Assembly: GCA_030144725.1 (NCBI GenBank)
Contig: JASKMD010000015.1
Span: 8,449,794 to 8,513,793, forward strand
Length of the DNA stretch: 64,000 bases
Direction of reading: 5' to 3'
Source: Haematococcus lacustris
Taxonomy: Eukaryota; Chlorophyta; Chlorophyceae; Chlamydomonadales; Haematococcaceae
Under the pieces are notes generated by a model. It was not told where the DNA came from. It did not search any database and saw only the letters and a list, made by a program, of their open reading frames with translations. Shown here piece by piece: positions 52,679-64,000 of this stretch. A program made the translations under genes and the position numbers. Within the stretch, counting starts at the first letter, position 1. Every line of letters starts with the position of its first letter.

Positions 52679-55600
52679 GCAGAGCCGCCCTTGTCAAGAC
52701 AGAGCAGTGCCAGACTCCCTGCCCCGGACCAAGCAGCACCTGTCACCCCAGCCTTGCCCCCACCTTCCCTGGCTGAGGCTGAGGCTGCAGTTCCCGTCAT
52801 CAGCAGCAGCAGCAGCAGCAAGAGCAGCGGTCGCTCCCACAGCAGGACCTCTCAACAACCAGCCAGCAGGTGCGAAGCTCCTCCTGAGGCCCAGGACGCT
52901 GCGCACCAGGCCTTGCTGGGCAGGAGCGGGAGCAGCCACAGTGTGTGCTCCAGCCAGCCTCCAGCCACCTCCAGCAAGCATGACCCTGCCAGCCCCGCCC
53001 CTGTCAGCCCTGAGCCCAGCACGCACAGCCAACAACCTGCACCTGCTGTGCCTGTGCCTGAACAAGGCAGCCGGAAGAGCAGCCACCACAGCAGCAGGCG
53101 CAGCAGCAAGGCAAGCTCTTCTGCACCCACTGCAGAGCCTAGCAACGCATCTGTGGCTCCTGCTGCAGCGCCAGTAATGGCTGATACCGCCCGCCCAACC
53201 ATTCTGAGCGAGGCTTTAGCCGCTGCTAATGAAGCGTACAGCATCAGCTCCCCGCACCACAGCCAGCGCTCCCCCTCCCTAACAGTTGCTGCAGGCAGTG
53301 CCGCTGGCAGCAGCTCCAGGTGCAGCATCAGCTCCACTGCCTCTGTGCCCATTGAGCAGCCAGCTCCTCTCCCTCCAGCCCGCCCCCTCAGCTCCCGGGC
53401 TCGTGCTCTGAAGGCCCTGCTGGAGGAGGACAGCTGGGACATGCAGCTGCTCATCCTGCCTGCCACTCACCAAGATCCCACACCCATGCTGCCAGGCGGT
53501 CTGCCCCTTGCCCACCCTGGCCGTGGCCCCGACCCCACCCTTGGTGTGGAGCCCAGCCTGGGGGCTGTGGCGGATTCAGGTACTCTTGTTGGCCCACTGG
53601 TGGGGCCTCCTGCGGGCCATGGGGGTGCTGCCCGCACTGCCCAGCCAGCGCAGTCACGCCAGCGCCCCAGCTCCGCGGGTCCACATGGCCGCCAGCCCTC
53701 CCCGGCCGCTGACCCCGGCCGCCTGCACCCCTCAGCATGGGGCCTGCAAGATGTGGCCAGCTGGCTGAGGTACATCGACCTGGGGCAGTACGCTACCTTG
53801 TTCCTCAGGAGCGGTGTGGATGGCCAGCAGCTGCTGAGTGTGACAGACACCCGACTGAAGGTAACAGGGTCGACATGGTGTCAGCCAAATACGGAGCTGC
53901 TTTGGACTCAGTGCCATCAGCACAAGCGCAGACACCATGTCACTCCTGGCTCAGGCTCCTACACCCTGATGCCAGACATGAAGGAGCAGGGTTTTGGGCC
54001 GGTGACGGGGCTTGCCTCTGGCGGCAGGTGCAGTACTGATGCCCTGTGGATGTTTGTGGCACCTGCCTCGTCAGCAGGCTGCAGCAGAGGTGAGGGCCTG
54101 TCCTGGTGCCTTGCTGCCTACCTGCAGGAGTTAGGCATTGTGGCGTCGGGCCACAGAAGGGATTTGCTGGGAGCTGTGGCCCACCTGGCAGCCGAGGCTA
54201 ACAAGATGGGCACAGGTAGGCCCGGCATCATATGCTGCCTCTTCAAGGAGGCTGGCCCACACCATAGCCCACAGCTGCTGTGCTGCAGATTGTATTCTAT
54301 GATTACTGCAAGTATGGCACACAACATGTCCTAGCAAGGCACGACCGGCCCACCTACAGCATGAGCCCCCTCCCTCCCTCCCCCTGCCTGCCGTGTTGCC
54401 TGCTCTGCAGACCAAGCTGTGCAAGGCAGGCAGGGCGCAGGCAGCCCCAGCCCTGCCCGGCAGCGGCGCCCTGTCAGCGCGCGCCCGCTGGCTGGCCCTG
54501 CCCCACAGCTGCCCCGCCGCCCCCTCAGCGCCTCCAGGGCCTCCCTGCAGGGCCCTGCCAGGTCCTATGTGCAGGAGGAGCGCAGCCGGCTGATGAGCAC
54601 TCTGCCCTACGCCGCACCTGGTGGCATGCACCCGGTAGGTGCTTTGGCAAGGGGTTAGTGAGGCTGTAGGGTAGCATCCCTGTGCCGCCAGCGGCGTGGG
54701 TGGGTGAGGATGGTGAACACCAGCGAAGTGTATAGGACCAGCTGCGTGGAGGGGTCTAACCTACCCTTGAGGTTGTGTGTTGCTGGCTGAGGCAGTGCCC
54801 TGGCGTAATGTTGCCCAGTGCTGCCGTCTGGGAGAGTGACATGCACTGTGGCTGTGGTAGGGGGTTAGGGTTGGGTTGGCTTAGGGTTAGGGCTAACCCT
54901 AACCCGACCCAAACCCTAACCACTGTGGCTGCAGGGTGGCGAGGTCAGCAGGTCAGCGTGGGCAGGGGCGCTGGGCTCCGACATGGCTGGGCCACGGTCT
55001 CCCTGGCGGCCCAGCAGCCGAAACAAGGAGGTGCGGGAGGAGCTGTGCGCATGGAACGCCATCATCAGCATCATCGTCATTGCATGGCATCCGCCTGTCA
55101 GCGAAGCTGCAGTACTCATAGTATGTGTCACATACTCCTGCATTCCTCTTGTAAACCTCCCTCACAGCGTTGTGAGACCGACTCACGTTCTCGTGGCCGC
55201 CCCTGCAGGTGCCCGACCCCTTTCCTGCCAGGTATGGGAGCAAGGGGGATGACCCGGCCGTGGATATGACCTGGGCTCCACGTGTGAACCCCTCCAAGCG
55301 CCCCTCCTCTGCCAAGGACCTGTATGGAGCCATGGTGGGTGCTCACAGCAGCAGCCCCGCGGGGAGAGCTCGAGCACTGCCCTGAGGTGCCCTGGTGCCT
55401 GGCCATGGTGGCACCATTGAGTGGCAGCGTCCCGGGTGCCTCAGGTACGTGGCAGGGGTCACAGATGTGGTGCCCTGTGCTGCCTTGCCCTGCTGTAGGC
55501 CAAGGCTACCTCCTGCTGGGTGGGGGAAGGCAACACCTTCATGGACAGGCTGGAGACAGATGCCCGCCAGCGCGAGCTGAACAAGCAGGAGATCACCCGC

Positions 55601-58600
55601 AAGTACTACAGCCGGGTAGGCCGGGCCGCCTGCTGCTCACTTGCGACCTGCTGACTGGTCGTCTGCTGGCTGCTGCACTGCCTGGTGGATGTGAGGCTGT
55701 GTGATGTTGGCTGAGACTTAGACACCACACACATATGGCACCATGGCTGTCATGTCTGCACATCTATGACCCTTGTTGGATGGCTGGCCAACTGCTCAGG
55801 AGGCCATCTTCCGTGACCCGCTGATCAGCAAGAAGAAAGCTGACATGGAGCTGAACTTTGTCAGTGACTTCCTGCTGGTGCGTGATGATGCACAAGCTGG
55901 GGGCTGGCACCGCTCTGTTGGCCCAAGCCAGTGTGGCTTACCCACTGCAGCCTGCTGCTACTCCCATGCCTGGTGTTTAGGGAGCTACCGGCCAACCTAG
56001 AATTCTAGTTTTTCTAGCCTAGAATCCTAGCTTTTTCTAGCCATTCTTTTTAGGTCCCTCTAGCCTAGAATTCTAGGTTTTTCTAGGAACCAAGCCACCT
56101 AGAATTATATGGGCGTACTCTGCTGGTGATGCTGCTCCCCTCTCTAGTTATTCAGTGGCTCACAGCTCGGCTGTCTCTACTTGGCGGTGTGGCAGTGCGC
56201 TGCCATCCTTGGCCAGTGTGGTACAGCTGCAGGAGGCCTTCTCTACCCCCTGCTACACACACATGCCGCCCCCGCCGTGCCCTGCCCTGCCGCGCCCTTG
56301 TCCCCTCCACCCCCCCTTCACCCCTCGACCATGACTCGATTTAGTCAGGGCCCTGCAGCAGCTCTCGGTTGATCTTGGCTCACCCTGCCCTGCCTGTCCC
56401 TTGCACAGGCAAACGGGGCTGTCAGCTCCCCTCTGTCTCCCCACACAGCAGACAGCGCTATTGATGAGGCGGTCAGGGTGCGCCACTGGGCAGGGGAATT
56501 CGTACAGGTGGGTGCCCAGGTCATCCAGCCTGCCCGCGTGCTCTGGTCACTGTGCTGCCATAGCCAGGCCTATAGCCTGCATCGATGCATGCGCCACTTA
56601 TTTCAGGACTGGGTGCACTTCACCCATAGGCATGTGTGGCGAGATGTCTGCCTTCATTGCCTGCCTAGCCACGGCATACAGCAGCTGCTCCGCAATGCAT
56701 ACGTGCGCCAATATCATGCCAGTGCAAGCATGACTGTTGCAGGCTAGAGCATGGCTGGCTAAGGGGATGTGATGTAGGGAGAGGATGGGATGGGAAGAGC
56801 CAAGGCCCTGTGCTATGTGCCATGCCCTGCCCCGCAGACCAATGCCTTGACCAAAGACTTCCTGGAGCGTCATGAGGCGCTTGAGGTGCTGAAGACTGCC
56901 ATGATGGAGACCTTGAGGGACAGCCACGTAAGACTGCTCTTACTTGTGCTCTTACTTGTGCTCTTACTTGTGCTCTGAACCTGAGGGCGGGGCTGAACAG
57001 CACCTTGGTTCTCAACCTTGAGCTGTCATTGCAGTGGAACACTCATTGTGGACCACTACAAAACGGTGTTTTTGTCTGTGTGGAGTTCCCCTTCACATGG
57101 CATGCGCATGGCATACACATGGCTTGCATATGGTCATGGTCGCCTACCACCTACAGTATTGCCTGACCCCGGAGGGCTATGATGTAGAGTTGGCATGACA
57201 AACATGCACTAACTGTGAGCTGATGACAGCTATAAGGGGGCACACACTACTGTGCCGCAGCAGGCTGCTGCTGGGCCTTGGGTGGCTTGTCTCGCAGCCG
57301 CTTGTAGCCCAGGCCTGGGTACTCCTTGCCCTTGGCTGGCAGCTTCCCCTGCTCTGGCCACCAACACAGCTCCAGCGGACGCCACCTGCTCTCCCCAATG
57401 CGCTGCATGTTCAGTGCTGCGTTGCAGTCCCTGTCCAGCCACCTGCCTGGCTGAGGTGCTGGTTTGGCTTTGGCAGCCTTGCCCTTGCCTTTGCCTGTGC
57501 CCTTGTTGGGCTGGGTGGGCTCAGCTGGATGCTCAGCCTTGGTGCGCTTGCCTGGCGGGGGAGTGCTAGGCCCAGGCTCTGAGGCTGCTGGCTGTGTGGC
57601 TTCCTGGCTGCTGCGTGCGGACTACACCACGACTACGACGAACCTTGTTTTCGCGGGCTTTCAATCGGATGCGGCTCAAGCTCCGCGCTGCTGGGCCGCT
57701 TCCTCAGAGGCATTGCGCCACTAGGCTCATATGTGCTAACACCTGCTCATACCTACTTATCCCAGGAGGCGATGTCACTCACTCTCTCACCTCCAAAGGG
57801 CACCTCCAAAGGGCACCTCCATAGGGCACCTCCAAAGGGCCCACCTACAACAGGGCCCACCTAGTGGGGCTGAACAGCACATGTGGGGTGGGGCTTCGGG
57901 GATGCGGAGGAGGTGAGAGCAACATTCACTGTGAGCAGTAAGCTGCCGCCACCTCTTGCTGCAAAGCTGGCTGCTGGCTACATGCTAGTTGCTGGGGCCC
58001 TGTCCTGCCTTCCCAGTGCTGGTGTTGAGACTAGTCTAGGCTGCCGTATCTCGGTCCTTGTCCTCCACTGAGCTCTCTTTGCTCATGCTTCGAGTGAGCG
58101 CTTTCATGCCCTAGCCAGCACCCTGACTGTCCTGCTCGTGATCAAACTGGATGCAGGTGGAGGGCGTGCTGGAGAGCTGGTATCAGCCTGAGCTTGACAC
58201 CACGTTGTTTTCTCGCATAGCAACAGTGAGTGCTTGACGCTGCCAGCCCTGCACAGCTCCTGGTAACTGGACCGCAGTTCTGCCCTAACCCTTGTTCTTC
58301 CTTACAGCCCCTGCATGTTCAAGTTCTTTGCCTGCAACAGCGGCTGGCCTCCTTCATGTGTGCTGCAGGCCACCCGGAGCATGAAAGAGAGTTTGACTGA
58401 GCAGCAGGCGGAGCATCTCCTGACCACGCCGTCCTCCCAGCTGAGCCCTGCTCAGAGGGTGAGCCCTTAGGGCTCCTAGGGGCTGCTCTACAGCCAAGCT
58501 CCTTCTGTATCTGCCCCATCTCTTGACAGAGGATAGTCTGGGTTGGCTTAGCAAAGACGCCCTGAAACGGGCAGTAGCTGTCATGCCACTCTGCTGTGCT

Positions 58601-60171
58601 ATGCGCCACTTATCCCTGCTTTGACTTGCCTTGCCTTGCCCTGCAGAGGTCACAGGAGCAGCTGGCTCCCCTGCTGGTGACACAGCTGTCACAGGGCCAG
58701 CTGCTTGACAGGTACTGGCGTGTGGTGCATGTGCAAGAGGGTGCAATGCCTGGGGCAGCCAAGGACGAGGTAGAGCGCCTAACCAAGCTGAAGCCCCAGC
58801 AGGTATGAGGCTGGCATGGCTCCCTCCTGGAGCCGCCTGAGCTGCTCTCAGAGGCAGGCAACACAGGCACTGATGCAGTGCACCAAGTAAACTTGTGAGG
58901 GGCTACACACAAAATGTGAATCAAGTGGCAGGGCCTGGAGCACGGCAACCTCTGACTGACTGCTGAGGGGTTTGTTCCTGGCAGCTTCGCCCATGCCCTA
59001 GTCAAGCTGGGGTCAGCCAGCCTTAACCCTCAAGGTCCGAGAAAGTCCAAGTCCTTAAGTCTTTGTTCTTGGCAGCTTTGCCCACGCCCTGCTCATGCTG
59101 GGTCACTGGAGTCTGGGAAAGCCCAGGACAACCATGGACTGCTATGCAGATGCCCCCTTTTCATGTTTTCACTGTCTCTGTCTCGGTGGATTGCTAGCAG
59201 GCAGCCAGGGCTGTGTGTGGCTGTTTCCTGATTACAGGTGACCGCAATCCTCACCGCCCAAGGGCCTGCCAAGGTCGCCGCGTTTGCCACTGCAGTGCAT
59301 AACCTTCAGTTCATGCTGCGCTACGAGGTGGAGTTGGCTGGGCGCCAGACGCGGCTGCAGGCCTTGCAGCGGCACTGGTGGGATGGCAGCATCGGCCGCA
59401 CCAAGCAGACTAAGGAGGAGGAGGACCTGGAGCAGAGCTTCAAGGTGGGCTGCATCACCTCCCTGCCTGGCTTGAACCCCTTACTGGCATCATCATCAGT
59501 AGCAGAAGCAGTAGCAGGCATTGTCCTCATCGTCCTCATCTTCCTCGTCAGCAGCAGGCATCCTGCTGCTCATTGTCTAAGGTCTGACGCCAGCCTACCC
59601 AGCTGAAGCTGCCCCTGTTGCTCTGCAGTACTTTGCGCTGCTGGGCTGGTCAGAGGACGACGTGACCAATGACCTGCGTTACGAGGCACTGCTGAAGCGG
59701 GTCTCTGCCTGCAAGACAGCGTACCAGAAGTGGCGGGACCAGCCCAACAACCAGGGCAACACACCCTCAGTGGTGTCAGCCGCAGCCCTGGGCCTGGACT
59801 GGGCCGCCGCCCCCTGGTGCAGTGACGGGCTGGGCCAGCTGCAGGACGCCATCCTCCATGCATCACAGTCCACAGTGGAGCGCGGAGCCACCGCAGTGGC
59901 CAGTGCAAACTCCAAGGTTGCAAAGACGGCGCACGCACCGGGCGGTAGCGTGTTTGTTGGCCCAGTGGCAGAGTGTGGGCTGGACTACCTTAGCTACACG
60001 GTGCGCCTCCTAGCCCGCTGCCGCTGGGACGAACTGCAGAGGCTGGAGGGGCTCAATGGCCGCGCAAAGCAGTTGGGGGTGTACCGGAGCGTGCGCACAC
60101 AGAAGTTCATTGAGTTTACAGGTGAGCACGAACTGCCCCCTGAGCTGAGCTCAACTGAAGCGGCAGCGTGA
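52679..60171 (+). CDS. Large SAM-domain protein, 14 exons
   Basis: Exons: 52679-53860, 54128-54215, 54411-54634, 54935-55030, 55209-55334, 55499-55615, 55800-55877, 56409-56507, 56838-56927, 58157-58225, 58369-58458, 58647-58802, 59238-59444 and 59629-60171. Nearly all junctions are phase 0 with GTGAGT/GTAGG donors and CTGCAG-type acceptors. After a Ser/Pro-rich start, a sterile alpha motif spans exons 1-2: WGLQDVASWLRYIDLGQYAT, LFLRSGVDGQQLLSVTDTRL, then KELGIVASGHRRDLLGAVAH. SAM domains mediate protein-protein oligomerisation. Later exons are charged and helical (DARQRELNKQEITRKYYSR, TNALTKDFLERHEALEVLKT, FATAVHNLQFMLRYEVEL). The last exon has YFALLGWSEDDVTNDLRYEA and ends SSTEAAA at TGA 60169. 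The first exon begins at an acceptor (AEPPLSRQ), so it needs an upstream exon, possibly the repeat gene before it. A scaffold role is inferred; I do not recognise the family. Confidence 0.75.
54865..54922. repeat. Head-to-head telomere-like inverted repeat in an intron
   Basis: GGGTTAGGGTTGGGTTGG and GGGTTAGGG meet CTAACCCTAACCCGACCC and AAACCCTAACC, making a nearly perfect inverted repeat of about 28 bp per arm. It sits just before the CTGCAG acceptor of the exon at 54935. Confidence 0.85.
56001..56108. repeat. AT-rich intronic repeat (CTAGAATTCTAG)
   Basis: TAGCCTAGAATTCTAGGTTT-type units occur four times with the perfect palindrome CTAGAATTCTAG. It is conspicuously AT-rich inside a GC-rich intron. 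Confidence 0.8.
56998..57750 (-). mobile_element. Fanzor/TnpB-like element 3' end within an intron
   Basis: Lies wholly within the intron 56928-58156 of the SAM-domain gene, in reverse orientation. The segment 56998-57255 is homologous to 60712-60970; both contain CCTACAGTATTGCC or CCTACACTATTGCC, then TGACCCCGGAGGGCTAT. It represents the element's downstream flank. The coding end is at 57247. I cannot find a left terminus or a full nuclease. Confidence 0.6.
57247..57660 (-). pseudogene. Fanzor/TnpB-like nuclease, C-terminal region
   Basis: Reads PAPQPGRWLDRDCNAALNM, QRIGESRWRPLELCWWPEQ, KLPAKGKEYPGLGYKRLRD and ends KAQQQPAAAQ with TAG at 57247-57249. DRDxNAALN is the RuvC-III signature of TnpB and Fanzor nucleases. 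The preceding linker is Lys-rich (GKGKGKAAKAKPAPQ). Farther upstream ARENKVRRSRGVVRTQQ is in another frame, so the gene is frameshifted. The short QQQ near the end is the site that has expanded in the copy at 61-64 kb. Confidence 0.65.
57785..57865. repeat. 13-bp tandem repeat (CTCCAAAGGGCAC)
   Basis: Five units of CACCTCCAAAGGG with single substitutions, in the same intron as the Fanzor fragment. Confidence 0.85.
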
Positions 60172-60243
60172 GAGCTCACACATTATTGGTCACACAGCAG
60201 TGATAGAAAGTGAGGGGCACCAGCGCAGGCTACCATTGCACCG

Positions 60244-60538
60244 GTGAGTTTACAGGTGGGCCCTCGTTTTTCTGTGAATGCTGCGGCTGCTGGCACTGAT
60301 TGTTCTTGTTGTCCTAACCGTGCCAACGATGGCCACTTCATGTGCTTCTGGTGCCGTGCAGAGACTGATCTGAGGAACAAGGAGCGCAAGCTGAGGGAGA
60401 TCTGTGAGTTGTGTTCCGCATTGACCTTTACCTTTGGACTGTTGTTCATATCCATGATATGCAAGCCTTGACCACTCGTGATGGCTGTCCAACTGCAGTT
60501 GAGGCCATGGACAAGCCTAAGAAGGTGTTGGGCAAGGA
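60244..60538 (+). CDS. Cys-rich exon after the SAM-domain gene
   Basis: The frame from 60244 reads VGPRFSVNAAAAGTDCSCCP, NRANDGHFMCFWCRAETDL and RNKERKLREI before a CTGTGAGTT donor near 60403. A following small exon candidate (60499-60538, VEAMDKPKKVLGKE) is bounded by CTGCAG and GTGCGTG. CSCC...CFWC is a plausible zinc-binding pair of CxxC-like motifs. It may be an alternative 3' end of the SAM-domain gene or a separate gene continuing into the expanded repeat region. Confidence 0.4.
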
Positions 60539-60711
60539 GGTGCGTGGTATGCTATCAATGGCGGGCTCCAGTCGGCACCAGCATTGCCATGAGGCCATGC
60601 CAGCTGTGACAAGCTGGGCTGACTGCACAGCCCTGGAGGCAAGGCAGGTAGCATGGTGATAATGACCGTGATGAGGATCACCCCTGCTAGCCCAACACCT
60701 CGCTCATCAGC

Positions 60712-64000
<3,289 letters not shown>

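Overview
The window looks like nuclear DNA of a chlorophycean green alga. The GC-rich composition, short introns with GTGAGT/GTAAGT donors and CTGCAG acceptors, repeated TGTAA polyadenylation signals, Gln/Ala/Pro/Ser-rich proteins, TTAGGG-type interstitial telomeric repeats and the mix of transposons (Fanzor/TnpB-like, KDZ, Copia, LINE) all point that way. Chlamydomonadales, with Haematococcus as the closest guess, is my inference and not something the sequence proves. One run of exactly 500 N (31252-31751) is an assembly gap.

Layout. 1-8.5 kb: mostly non-genic, with a 22-bp minisatellite (2.2-3.1 kb), a decayed transposon-type gene on the minus strand (3.8-5.6 kb), a 1.3-kb dispersed repeat (5.1-6.4 kb) and a CTG/CCC array (6.9-8.1 kb). 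8.6-11.3 kb: a small three-exon membrane-protein gene, a Fanzor C-terminal fragment and a two-exon unknown gene. 11.3-21.5 kb: a LINE-type retroelement bounded by about 130-bp inverted repeats and split by a 5.8-kb KDZ-type DNA transposon. 22.1-24.8 kb: a four-exon Gln/Pro-rich gene. 25.8-25.9 kb: a tRNA-Pro(UGG) whose 3' half lies before its 5' half, i.e. a circularly permuted tRNA gene. 26.2-26.6 kb: a GGGGCT hexanucleotide array. 27.3-30.6 kb: the 5' seven exons of the nucleolar WD-repeat protein UTP18. 31.8-37.6 kb: a young Copia element with LTRs that look identical. 38-41.7 kb: a second copy of the 1.3-kb repeat followed by an intact LINE reverse transcriptase. 44-45.8 kb: a Gln-rich gene on the minus strand. 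47.9-49.0 kb: a non-autonomous inverted-repeat element. 49.2-60.2 kb: a large multi-exon gene (or two adjacent genes) with an acidic Gln/Glu repeat array and a SAM domain; one intron carries a Fanzor fragment. 61-64 kb: an uninterrupted CTG tract of about 1,007 units that runs off the window and lies in the Gln codons near the C-terminus of another Fanzor copy.

The host genes (8.6, 22.1, 27.3, 45.8 and 52.7 kb) are unrelated. UTP18 acts in the small-subunit processome, and the tRNA in translation. The strongest candidates for new biology are the permuted tRNA-Pro with a reconstructable bulge-helix-bulge processing site, the giant CAG tract inside a TnpB-like nuclease reading frame, and the LINE bounded by inverted repeats. 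All gene models were built by eye from splice signals and reading frame; none has transcript support here.
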